From the NCBI RefSeq assembly GCF_000967195.1, contig NZ_KQ033871.1, positions 105,917 to 152,968 of the forward strand: a stretch of 47,052 nucleotides of DNA, given 5' to 3'. Positions 34,555 to 42,047 of this stretch are shown in pieces. The translations under genes and the position numbers were made by a program. Each line of letters opens with the position of its first letter. Position 1 is the first letter of the stretch. This stretch comes from Lactobacillus kullabergensis. Its GTDB lineage: Bacteria > Bacillota > Bacilli > Lactobacillales > Lactobacillaceae. The notes under the pieces were generated by a model. The model saw nothing but the letters and a program-made list of their open reading frames with translations, searched no databases and was not told the origin of the DNA.

Positions 34555-35544
34555 ATGTTACTGTTAAACAGAAGTGATATTGAAAAATGTTATTCCTTAA
34601 AAGACTGCATTGATGCAGTGGCCGATGCTTTTAAATATTTTTCTGCCGGTAAAGTAGACGTGCCGTTAAGAACGCAGATTCTTAAGCAAAATGGTAAAGA
34701 TACCTTTTTGTGTATGCCGGCTTTTTGTGAAGAGTATGATGCGGCATGTGTGAAAGTGTTGAACATGTTTCCTGAAAATATTAATCAAGGCTTGCCTTCA
34801 ATTAATGCTCAGGTGTTAAATATTGATACCAAAACTGGAGTAGTTAATGCTATTTTGGATGGTAATTATGTTACCCAATTGCGCACAGGTTCTGCTTCTG
34901 GCGTGGCGCTGAAATATTTGGCAAAAAAGAATTGCAGAAAGGGTGCATTGATTGGCACGGGAGGGCAAGCTGCTACACAACTTGAAGCGATGCTGATCGT
35001 ACGTAATCTAGATGAAGTGGCTGTCAGCGATCTTGATTTTGAACGTGCCCAAAAGTTTGCTGCCAAAATGCAAGAACAACTAGCGCAATACCATACAAAA
35101 ATTACTGCTGTTAAGACAGGCAATGAAGCCGTGAAGGATGCAGATGTGATTATTACAGTTACGCCGTCGGCTAAACCAGTTTATGATGCTCAGTTTATTA
35201 AAAAAGGCGCAACTATTTGTGGCGTAGGTGCTTACCAACCACAAATGGAAGAGACCCCGGCCGAGCTAGTCGCTAAAGCAAATAAAATTTACTTTGATTC
35301 TAAAGATGCTGTTTTAGCAGAATCTGGTGACATAATTATTCCTTTAAATAAGGGCATGGTTGCAAATACTAGTTTTACTGGCGAAATCGGTCAAGTAGTC
35401 AGTGGCGACTTAATTGGGCGTGAAAACGATGACGAAATAATTTTCTTTGAAACTGTTGGTATTGCAGCTCAAGACCTAATGGCAACGAAGTCTATTTATG
35501 ATAAAGCCGCAAGGCAAAAAGTAGGTACACAAGTTAATATGTAA
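34555..35544 (+). CDS. Ornithine cyclodeaminase / mu-crystallin family NAD(P)-dependent enzyme
   Basis: 329 residues. The NAD-binding Rossmann motif is ALIGTGGQA (G134-T-G-G137). Upstream are the substrate-region blocks VPLRTQI and GNYVTQLRTGSASGVALKYLA, and DVIITVTPS follows. Members include ornithine cyclodeaminase, alanine dehydrogenases, ketimine reductases and opine-like synthases, so the exact reaction is uncertain. AGGAGG lies 6 bases before the ATG. It is monocistronic; a weak hairpin (ATCACT/AGTGGT) without a T tract follows. Confidence 0.82.
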   Translation: MLLLNRSDIEKCYSLKDCIDAVADAFKYFSAGKVDVPLRTQILKQNGKDTFLCMPAFCEEYDAACVKVLNMFPENINQGLPSINAQVLNIDTKTGVVNAILDGNYVTQLRTGSASGVALKYLAKKNCRKGALIGTGGQAATQLEAMLIVRNLDEVAVSDLDFERAQKFAAKMQEQLAQYHTKITAVKTGNEAVKDADVIITVTPSAKPVYDAQFIKKGATICGVGAYQPQMEETPAELVAKANKIYFDSKDAVLAESGDIIIPLNKGMVANTSFTGEIGQVVSGDLIGRENDDEIIFFETVGIAAQDLMATKSIYDKAARQKVGTQVNM

Positions 35545-35603
35545 TTTCACTACAAGTAAATATTTGGTTTATATTAAAATCATAAATCACTGATTTAGTG
35601 GTG

Positions 35604-35630
35604 TTGATAAAGTCCAAATTTTGTTATACT
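35604..35630 (+). promoter_or_regulatory. Candidate promoter of efp
   Basis: TTGATA (35604-35609), a short 15-base spacer, and TATACT (35625-35630) with a TGn extension. The start would be near 35637, immediately at the ATG of the leader ORF, implying leaderless translation of it. Confidence 0.5.
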
Positions 35631-35637
35631 AATCATT

Positions 35638-35700
35638 ATGAATGAGATTTATTTACTATTAATTAAAAAATTTGCTTTACCTCCAGCGTGGTTTTCTTAA
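35638..35700 (+). CDS. Pro-Pro leader peptide upstream of efp (20 aa)
   Basis: The ORF encodes MNEIYLLLIKKFALPPAWFS. It begins at or next to the predicted transcription start and ends 41 bases before the efp ATG. It holds a consecutive Pro-Pro (residues 15-16), the type of sequence whose translation EF-P assists. No Shine-Dalgarno is seen, so it would have to be translated as a leaderless message. Its Leu-Pro-Pro codons can pair with the efp ribosome binding site. A regulatory rather than structural role is inferred. Confidence 0.45.
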   Translation: MNEIYLLLIKKFALPPAWFS

Positions 35701-35739
35701 AATCAGTAATCAATTCAGAAATAGATTTAAAGGAGTAAA
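35676..35739 (+). promoter_or_regulatory. Hairpin that can sequester the efp ribosome binding site
   Basis: TTTACCTCC (35676-35684, the Leu-Pro-Pro codons of the leader) pairs with GGAGTAAA (35732-35739, efp Shine-Dalgarno) with one bulged C. Nested inside, CTTAAAATC (35696-35704, containing the leader stop) pairs 8 of 9 with GATTTAAAG (35724-35732). Together they mask AAAGGAG (35729-35735). Confidence 0.5.
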
Positions 35740-35741
35740 AA

Positions 35742-36314
35742 ATGGTACAAGCAATTAACTTAAAAAAGGGTATGGTCTTTAGTCAAGATGGCAAACTAAT
35801 TCGTGTTTTAAAGGCTAATCACCATAAACCGGGAAAAGGCAATACAGTTATGCAAATGGATTTGCGTAATGTTGAAAGTGGTGCTGTGGTTCATAAAACT
35901 ATGCGTCCAACGGAAAAAGTAGATTTAGTCGAAATCACCAAAAAAAATGCGCAGTATCTTTATAATGAAGGTGATATTTATACTTTTATGGATACTGAAA
36001 CTTATGAACAATATGAGGTTTCAGCAGAACAATTAGGTGATGATAAACTTTACCTGATGCCTAATATTGAGGTTCAGTTGGAATTTGCTAATGACAGCAA
36101 GCTGCTTGGTGTGGAATTACCATCAACTGTCACAATGAAAGTAGCTCATACTGAACCGGGCATTAAAGGCGCTACTGTTACCGGTTCCGGCAAACCAGCT
36201 ACTATGGAAACAGGTTTGGTAGTCCAAGTTCCCGACTTCATTAAGGAAGGTGAAGAACTGGTTATCAATACTGCAGAGGGTGCCTACAAGTCAAGAGCCG
36301 AAGGTGGCAAGTAA
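35742..36314 (+). CDS. efp: Elongation factor P
   Basis: 190 residues, a normal EF-P length, with the three beta-barrel (KOW, OB, C-terminal) domains. The tip loop HHKPGKGNT carries the conserved Lys32, the residue modified in many bacteria. The C-terminus has the signature GVELPSTVTMKVAHTEPGIKGATVTGSGKPATMETG. EF-P binds ribosomes stalled at consecutive prolines and promotes peptide-bond formation. AAAGGAG is 6 bases before the ATG and may be masked by the upstream hairpin. Confidence 0.97.
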   Translation: MVQAINLKKGMVFSQDGKLIRVLKANHHKPGKGNTVMQMDLRNVESGAVVHKTMRPTEKVDLVEITKKNAQYLYNEGDIYTFMDTETYEQYEVSAEQLGDDKLYLMPNIEVQLEFANDSKLLGVELPSTVTMKVAHTEPGIKGATVTGSGKPATMETGLVVQVPDFIKEGEELVINTAEGAYKSRAEGGK

Positions 36315-36344
36315 CTTTATTTATTATTAAATGAGTAATTAATT

Positions 36345-36373
36345 GGCGTAACCGTATAAGTTACGCCTTTTTT
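36345..36373 (+). terminator. Terminator of efp
   Basis: A perfect 8-bp stem GGCGTAAC/GTTACGCC with a 7-base loop and a T6 tract. From 36374 to 36622 the sequence is AT-rich with no gene visible. Confidence 0.85.
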
Positions 36374-36622
36374 GATATAAAATTTAGCCTATGGCATTTC
36401 TTATTGTGAACGTAAAGCAACATGGAAAATTAACTTAAAGCTACAATTAACTAGTTTAGTTTTTAGACATAATTCAATAGATTTAAAATGTGATTTTGGT
36501 ATCAAGGTTAAGAAAGTTCGTCATTTTACTTTGACTTAAATTTTTGCACTTTAGGTATGAGTATATAATAAAATTAACGAAACCGTTCATACTTGGAAAC
36601 TGAATAAAGGGTATAGCTAAAA

Positions 36623-37159
36623 ATGAAACAAAAAGTTAAGGCTAATGAAACAAAAATAAGAATAGCCAGCATGTTAAATGAATTGCTAAAAGAAAAAGAC
36701 ATTGAAAGAGTTTCGGTAGTTGAACTTTGTCAAAAAAGTAATGTCTCTCGTACTACTTTTTATAAATATTTTCAGGATATATACGACATTCACCAATGGT
36801 TATGGAAATATTATTTGGCGGACTGCATGAATAATATTTATGTTCAATATGGATGGTATGATGGCCTGTTAAAATTCTTTTCTGTGATGTTAAAGCACAA
36901 GGAATTATTTCAAAACAGTGAGAAGGGGATCACACCATTTCCAGAACAAGGTTATGAAAATGTATTAAAAATTATTAAACGGAAATTTTATCAAAAAGGC
37001 ATTTATTTAACGGCAAAAGAAAAAGTAATTCTAAAGTACTGCATTTATATGCAAGCCTCAGCTACTTCTAAATGGATAAGGGATAAAATGCAAGATGATC
37101 CTAGAGAAGTAACTAAAGCTTTAATTTATGCCCTGCCTGATTTTATTCCTCGAAATTAA
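36623..37159 (+). CDS. TetR/AcrR family regulator
   Basis: 178 residues. The helix-turn-helix is at about 28-50 (VSVVELCQKSNVSRTTFYKYFQDI), with the FYxYFxx signature. The C-terminal helical domain resembles the TetR_C group found with DhaS-like regulators. It lies 101 bases upstream of and co-directional with the flavoprotein gene, which it probably controls; an inverted repeat in the gap is the likely operator. The ligand is unknown. Confidence 0.87.
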   Translation: MKQKVKANETKIRIASMLNELLKEKDIERVSVVELCQKSNVSRTTFYKYFQDIYDIHQWLWKYYLADCMNNIYVQYGWYDGLLKFFSVMLKHKELFQNSEKGITPFPEQGYENVLKIIKRKFYQKGIYLTAKEKVILKYCIYMQASATSKWIRDKMQDDPREVTKALIYALPDFIPRN

Positions 37160-37214
37160 CGCTTATGTTAACAAAATCACGAATCTGTAAATTGATAGAT
37201 TGGCTAAATAATCT

Positions 37215-37248
37215 AATCTAGTATGTGAAGACAGTAACATGCTAGATT
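37215..37248. promoter_or_regulatory. Inverted repeat upstream of the flavoprotein gene (candidate TetR operator)
   Basis: AATCTAGTATGT (37215-37226) and ACATGCTAGATT (37237-37248) form 12-bp arms with 11 matches and a 10-base spacer. The repeat ends just before the GGAGG ribosome binding site. A TTGATA at 37192 is a possible -35. Confidence 0.5.
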
Positions 37249-37260
37249 GGAGGAATTAAA

Positions 37261-39294
37261 ATGGCAAGTTATAAAGATGGCAATTATCATGCAGAAAATC
37301 AAGGAATGCATGATTTGGTAAAAGTAGATGCAAAAATCAAAAATAATAAAATCGTTGAATTACAGATTGACGCTAGTAAAGAGACTAAAAATATTGGACA
37401 GTTAGCAGCACCCAAAATGCAGGCTAAAATTTTAGCGGCACAAAGTGCAGATGTTGATGTAATTAGTGGTGCGAGTGTCACTTCAAATGCAATTAAGAAA
37501 GATATACAGGAAATCATAAATGAAGCCAGTGGAAAGCCAGCTCAAAGTAAAAGCATAAGGAAGGCTCCTGACTGGCTCGGAAATGAGCCTGAAATTGATT
37601 CTGAAGAAATAAAGAAGGTTATTCATGCTGATATTGTAATAGTTGGTGGTGGCAATGCTGGAACAATGTGCGCCTTTGCTGCCAGTGAAAAGCACAAAAA
37701 AGTTGCTGTAATTGAAGCCCAAGCGGAAGATAATGTCTATTATTATGGTATGCATGATATAGCAGCTGTTAATTCTGATTTTCAACTAGAAAATGGTGCG
37801 CCTAAGATAAAAAAGAGCGAATTTATTGCTGAGTATCAACGAAGAACTCATAACCGAACCGATCCTATGCTAGTCAAGCAGTTTGTAGATAATAGTGGTG
37901 CTATGATAGATTGGCTAATGGATCATACTGCTCCTGAAGTTGTTAACAAAGCTTGTTTGTTAAACGTTACTTCTAAACATGATTATTTACCTCAAGGCAG
38001 GGAAATAAATAAGTTTACCAGTTGGACAGGTGCTGTGCAAATTAACTATAATGCTGCTGCCCCCAAATTAATAGCTGATGCTGAAAAGCAAGGAGCAAAA
38101 TGGTATTGGGAAACTAAGGGGGTTAAACTAATTCATGAATCATATTCAGTTGAAGAACAAGATGAAAAAACTTCTGAAAATGGTGAAGTAAGTTTCTTTA
38201 GTAAAAAAGTGCCTCATCAAAAAGTTACGGGAGTTATTGCAAAAGATAAAAATGGTCAATTTATAGAGTTTTTGGCTAATGATGCGGTTGTTCTAACTGG
38301 TGGGGATTATGGTGGTAATCCTCAAATGTATGAAGCTTTACAAGACGAGAAAAGAAATGTATATGAAGCTCATGGCTTGGACACAGAAGAATTACACTGT
38401 CCAAGTTTTGGTAGAGACGGCAGTGGCATAAAAATGGCTTTATGGGCTGGAGCTACAATGGATCCGGGTCCGCGTTGTGCGGTTGATCCTCAGGTTATTT
38501 TAAATTCTGATAAATATGCAACCAATGTTTTACGCTGGGGCTCAAGCTTTTCAGGACAGCCTGCACCTGAAATAGGCGCATCACGGTTTAATCCTTGGGG
38601 GTCACCATTTATTTACTTTGATAGCAATGGTAAGAGATTTACTGATGAAACTGTTCTCGGTGTATTTGGAATGAGAGAGCGTGTTGAAAGGTCGAAACCG
38701 GGAAGATATTTTGCAATTTGGGATAGTCAGTGGCCAGAATTAATGCGCAGATCAATTCCAGAGCACTTTTCTGTACCAACAGGCGGTGATGAAGAAGTTG
38801 ATTTGTATCAAGAATTCCAATCATGGCTTGATCGGGGCGCTAAAGGTGCAAAGACCAATCCTGGCGAAACAGTTTCATGCTGGGGTGCTCAAGATTTGGA
38901 CACTTTGCTTACATATATGCATTTGAATGAAGAACAAAAAGAAAATATTAAAGCAGAAATTGCTAAATATAATCATTTCTGTGAACAAGGTGAGGATACA
39001 GACTTCGGTAGGGATCCGAAACTCCTATTGCCGGTTAATAAAGGTCTATTCTTTGGCATGTACTTTGTTGAAGATAAGCCAATGACTGGAATAGTTACCT
39101 TAAACGGAGTTAACACAGATTCTGAGCAACGAGTAGTTGACTCTAACTGGAATCCAATCGACAATTTATACGCTTGTGGTAACAATGCCGGTGAAAGATT
39201 CGCAATCGAATATTCTACTCCAATGCAAGGGTTGACCCTTGGCATGGCCATGACCTTAGGTTGGGTACTCGGTTATCAATTAGCGCAGAAGTAA
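37261..39294 (+). CDS. FMN- and FAD-binding fumarate-reductase-like flavoprotein
   Basis: 677 residues. An N-terminal FMN-binding domain (about 1-90) ends with SGASVTS (69-75), the place where ApbE attaches FMN to a Ser/Thr. A FAD_binding_2 domain starts at IVIVGGGNAG (about 126) and ends in the FAD motif CGNNAGERFAIEYSTPMQGLTLGMAMTLG. The family reduces fumarate, urocanate or other unsaturated acids as electron sinks. There is no signal peptide, so it should act in the cytoplasm. The substrate is uncertain: the C-terminal block differs from classic fumarate reductases. GGAGG precedes the ATG. Confidence 0.85.
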   Translation: MASYKDGNYHAENQGMHDLVKVDAKIKNNKIVELQIDASKETKNIGQLAAPKMQAKILAAQSADVDVISGASVTSNAIKKDIQEIINEASGKPAQSKSIRKAPDWLGNEPEIDSEEIKKVIHADIVIVGGGNAGTMCAFAASEKHKKVAVIEAQAEDNVYYYGMHDIAAVNSDFQLENGAPKIKKSEFIAEYQRRTHNRTDPMLVKQFVDNSGAMIDWLMDHTAPEVVNKACLLNVTSKHDYLPQGREINKFTSWTGAVQINYNAAAPKLIADAEKQGAKWYWETKGVKLIHESYSVEEQDEKTSENGEVSFFSKKVPHQKVTGVIAKDKNGQFIEFLANDAVVLTGGDYGGNPQMYEALQDEKRNVYEAHGLDTEELHCPSFGRDGSGIKMALWAGATMDPGPRCAVDPQVILNSDKYATNVLRWGSSFSGQPAPEIGASRFNPWGSPFIYFDSNGKRFTDETVLGVFGMRERVERSKPGRYFAIWDSQWPELMRRSIPEHFSVPTGGDEEVDLYQEFQSWLDRGAKGAKTNPGETVSCWGAQDLDTLLTYMHLNEEQKENIKAEIAKYNHFCEQGEDTDFGRDPKLLLPVNKGLFFGMYFVEDKPMTGIVTLNGVNTDSEQRVVDSNWNPIDNLYACGNNAGERFAIEYSTPMQGLTLGMAMTLGWVLGYQLAQK

Positions 39295-39302
39295 GATTAT
39301 AG

Positions 39303-39476
39303 ATCCTTTTAGTAGAGACAGTTCCGGCAGCTTTAAAGCGGTCAGTGGAATTAGCCAATATTGCGAATGTGGGTCCGGCCCGTAAACCAGTGAGAGAAAC
39401 CACGACTCAAGTTGACCTGGAAATTATTAAGATGCTCAAGTATTATGGATCTGAATTCATAGTTAAAGCTAACTGA
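39303..39476 (+). pseudogene. C-terminal remnant of a DapA/NanA-family aldolase-like protein
   Basis: A 57-codon open stretch with no start codon at a plausible place, reading VPAALKRSVELANIANVGPARKPV and then EIIKMLKYYG, ends at TGA. The pattern matches the C-terminus of dihydrodipicolinate synthase/N-acetylneuraminate lyase family proteins, but the barrel is missing. It begins right after the flavoprotein stop. From 39477 to 39590 only further fragments are open. Confidence 0.4.
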
Positions 39477-39592
39477 TTAACTTTGATACCATTATTTCAT
39501 GATTATTCGCTGCGTTAGAAGAGACAGCATCTCCTGATGAAAAGCAATGATGAACAAGATGCAATAGTGGATTTAGAAACTTTAATATTAAA

Positions 39593-39645
39593 AAAAGACT
39601 GACAAATTTCGTTTGTGAAACGCTGATTTATCAGTCTTTTTGTTT
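39593..39645 (+). terminator. Terminator downstream of the flavoprotein gene and remnant
   Basis: AAAAGACTGA (39593-39602) with TCAGTCTTTT (39631-39640), a 28-base loop with an inner hairpin, then TGTTT. Confidence 0.65.
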
Positions 39646-39748
39646 ATAACAATCTTAGCTAATGCGTAATAAGTATTTTCCTAGTCTTTTTTATTCACTT
39701 CAGAGAAACTGTTGTTAACTTTTTTGGGATTATTGGTTCTCCAAATGT

Positions 39749-39973
39749 TTATTTATTTTTTCTAGAACTGTCATAAATAAATAATTTACGAGTATCAAAG
39801 GTAGTCTTATGGTAAATTGTATTATATAATTTTCTTTTTGGATGAGCCCAACCCATACCAGGTTTACCATAGTTGGGGATAATAGCTCTTTTTATGGCCC
39901 TTGTTGCTCTTCCCTTTGTTCTGGCAGAGATTGACCTTCTTAAACTAGGCTTTCTAAAACCAATTTTAATCAT
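39749..39973 (-). CDS. Small basic conserved protein of unknown function
   Basis: 74 residues, rich in Lys and Arg, with no signal peptide. The N-terminal GFRKPSLRRSISARTKGRATRAIKRAIIPNYGKPGMGW looks like a small protein family seen in many Firmicutes and their phages; I recall it only as hypothetical. AAGGAG lies 12 bases before the ATG. It is 15 bases downstream of the secreted Cys-containing protein gene and is likely in one transcript with it. Confidence 0.6.
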   Translation of the reverse strand: MIKIGFRKPSLRRSISARTKGRATRAIKRAIIPNYGKPGMGWAHPKRKLYNTIYHKTTFDTRKLFIYDSSRKNK

Positions 39974-39988
39974 TACCTATTCTTCTCC

Positions 39989-40375
39989 TTAATCTTCCCA
40001 TTTACATAAGGTGTAGCCTTGGTTAATAGCCCTTTTTAATGATATTTTGGTTATGTTTCCATGTGCTCTTCGAAGACCACGGCAACTCGGATTAAAATGA
40101 TATCTTCTTCCCGAATTAGGAGCTATATAGACTTTACGTACATTGCGCTTGGCGGCACCTTTTTGCTTTTTTTGTTTTCTTTTTGCAGCTGACTTTCTTT
40201 TGCGAGCAGCTTTTCTTCTTTTAACAGTTACTTTTTCAGTAACTGCTTTTTTTGCATTACTTTTTACTACTTTTGTTGATTTTGCAATAACCGTTTGTTG
40301 TGCATCTTGTATACCTGTGTTGCCAGACACAAAATTAGTGAAAAAAGTTATGAAAACCACTACAAAGCAAACCAT
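39989..40375 (-). CDS. Secreted basic protein with a C-terminal Cys/His domain (possible 5' frameshift)
   Basis: 128 codons from an ATG at 40375. A hydrophobic signal segment (VCFVVVFITFFTNFVSG) is followed by a very Lys/Arg-rich middle (about 50-80) and then the domain VYIAPNSGRRYHFNPSCRGL...LKRAINQGYTLCKW, like the short Cys domains following nucleases and surface proteins in Gram-positives. The second Cys pair is reduced here (one C-terminal Cys). The best ribosome binding site (GGGAGG, about 40419) serves an ATG at 40406 in another frame; one extra A in an A5 run (40379-40383) would fuse the two. Confidence 0.6.
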   Translation of the reverse strand: MVCFVVVFITFFTNFVSGNTGIQDAQQTVIAKSTKVVKSNAKKAVTEKVTVKRRKAARKRKSAAKRKQKKQKGAAKRNVRKVYIAPNSGRRYHFNPSCRGLRRAHGNITKISLKRAINQGYTLCKWED

Positions 40376-40594
40376 ATCTTTTTATAAAAAGGTTTTTTAT
40401 TCTGCATATTTTACCTCCCAAATAAAATAATTAGTTCCTTAATATAATCATATCGCATATAGAAATAAAAAGTGCAAGTTTTTATATAAATGTATATAAT
40501 AGAAATCATATATATTAAAGTGAAAAAATGTTTGGAAACAAAATCTTGATTTTCATTTAAGTAATACTTGTGTAATAACCAAGGGGAGAAGATT

Positions 40595-40936
40595 ATGAGT
40601 ATAGGACCTTTGTCAGAGTGGGTTACTGCAGCTGCAGAAATTGCTGCTGTATGTGTTGCTTTATTTTTACCTGTTTATGATAAAAAGCAGGAAAAACGTA
40701 AAAAGACACGCAATATGAAGGCAATTTTTAGATTTTTAATTAGAAAAGCACTAGACGAAAAAGATACGTCAAATTTAGAATCTTACTTTAAAATAAGTTA
40801 TTTGGTGATTGATAGTAATGACGATAAACAGATTTATTCAATAGTGCAACGTGCAATTGAAATTTTAAATGATAAAGATATTATGCAGGATAAAAAAGAA
40901 ACAGATGTTGAGCAACTGCTGGAATATCTTAAATAA
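40595..40936 (+). CDS. Hypothetical membrane protein (113 aa)
   Basis: The start is taken at ATG 40595, preceded by AAGGGGAG; a longer frame from 40568 would include this site. One transmembrane segment (about 8-27, WVTAAAEIAAVCVALFLPVY) is followed by a Lys/Arg-rich stretch (KKQEKRKKTRN) and an acidic helical C-terminus. Layout resembles small phage- or island-type membrane proteins. No family is recognised. Own terminator downstream. Confidence 0.6.
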   Translation: MSIGPLSEWVTAAAEIAAVCVALFLPVYDKKQEKRKKTRNMKAIFRFLIRKALDEKDTSNLESYFKISYLVIDSNDDKQIYSIVQRAIEILNDKDIMQDKKETDVEQLLEYLK

Positions 40937-40992
40937 AAAATACCTGTTTCAACGTAATAAAGGATCAGTAAAAGCCAGTATTTTAGGTTAAC

Positions 40993-41027
40993 AAAAAGGC
41001 ATTGAGTATATTACTCAGTGCCTTTTT
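40993..41027. terminator. Terminator after the 113-aa membrane protein gene
   Basis: AAAAAGGCATTGAGT (40993-41007) with ACTCAGTGCCTTTTT (41013-41027), a 15-bp stem with one G-U and a 5-base loop. Symmetric A and T tracts allow use in both directions. Confidence 0.85.
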
Positions 41028-41104
41028 AATATGTTATTTTTATTGTACTTATATTATTGATTTGCAATTTTTCAAAACTAATTATTGAGTACAGGTAGCT
41101 TTAG

Positions 41105-41290
41105 TCAAGCTAAATATTTAATTTCTGAGGCTTTGATGAAATCTCCTCCTTCAGCTGCAACTTTATAAAATAATTCTGCTTTATTATTATCAGAACTAGT
41201 CATCTTTACAACCTTTGATATTCTGATTTCATCTCCTTTTTGACCAGGATGTCGCATTACTTTACCATCTTTATCATGATATTGAATCAT
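41105..41290 (-). CDS. Small SLAP-like domain protein (61 aa)
   Basis: 61 residues. KGDEIRISKVVKM...AELFYKVAAEGGDFIKASEIKYL matches the pattern of a single SLAP/SH3-like repeat as found in Lactobacillus surface proteins (FYKV-x-GGDFIKAS), but there is no signal peptide. It starts 20 bases after the upstream gene stop without a clear ribosome binding site, so translational coupling or a decayed fragment of a longer surface protein are both possible. Confidence 0.45.
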   Translation of the reverse strand: MIQYHDKDGKVMRHPGQKGDEIRISKVVKMTSSDNNKAELFYKVAAEGGDFIKASEIKYLA

Positions 41291-41310
41291 TAAAAAACTG
41301 TTATTGAGTG

Positions 41311-41991
41311 CTAATATTTAGTTTCTTTAATATCGTCTTCTGGCCGGTGCTCTTGAATCCGAATTAGCTTCCAGGTAAAATCACTTGCAGGCACATCCTT
41401 TAAGGTGATGCTCAATTCGTCATCAGTAAAAGTGAAATCCAGCTCAGTCCTATTCTCAATCATTTCGATGCGATTAGGATTGTCGGACAGACCCAGAATT
41501 TTTAGCGTTTCTGGCAGTGGCTGCTTGATAAAAATATATTTTTGATAAGGCATGTGCCTATTCTGGAGTACGAAACCGTTATTGTCTTCTACATTGCTAA
41601 TTTTAAGCGCGCAGGGTTCGCTTTCATTAAAAGCATGGCCAAAAAGATGCATCCAGTTGTTGATTTGCTTAAGCATTTCTTCAGTTTCAGAAGACAACTT
41701 ATCATTATCTGTGACCGGAATATTAATTATCGTATTTTGCCCATCTTTACGATTGGCTACAAGCTTTGCAATTGGATCCGCTGGGACTAAATCACAACTT
41801 TCTTGGATAGTTTCTGCATCGACCAAAGCAATAGTATATTTTGCACAAGCTTTTTCAAAGTCAGTTTGATGAGCGTCAACGCTGACAGCCCGGGCTCCAA
41901 TATTGCGAGCAGTTTTAACTAAAAAATCAGCGTCTACATCTTTTGCGCTTTTTAGTTTAAAATTTAATACGATGGCAAAATCAGGATTCAT
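41311..41991 (-). CDS. Hypothetical protein (226 aa)
   Basis: 226 residues without signal peptide or membrane segment. GAAGGAGAG precedes the ATG. The N-terminal part (SAKDVDADFLVKTARNIGARAVSVDA) looks like a sugar-enzyme barrel fragment. The C-terminal part (LPETLKILGLSDNPNRIEMIENRTELDFTFTDDELSITL) recalls the beta-sandwich ending of GH29 alpha-L-fucosidases, but the protein is far too short for the full enzyme. No catalytic residues are claimed. It may be operonic with the SLAP-like ORF downstream. Confidence 0.65.
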   Translation of the reverse strand: MNPDFAIVLNFKLKSAKDVDADFLVKTARNIGARAVSVDAHQTDFEKACAKYTIALVDAETIQESCDLVPADPIAKLVANRKDGQNTIINIPVTDNDKLSSETEEMLKQINNWMHLFGHAFNESEPCALKISNVEDNNGFVLQNRHMPYQKYIFIKQPLPETLKILGLSDNPNRIEMIENRTELDFTFTDDELSITLKDVPASDFTWKLIRIQEHRPEDDIKETKY

Positions 41992-42047
41992 TGATTTCTC
42001 TCCTTCAGTAAATATTATTAATAAGTTTAACCCAAAAGGTGGTAAAG

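Noticed and set aside
40143..40430. 95-codon plus-strand ORF opposite the secreted basic protein
   Set aside because: It is the Phe/Leu/Ala-rich mirror of a Lys/Arg-rich coding sequence and lacks a ribosome binding site.
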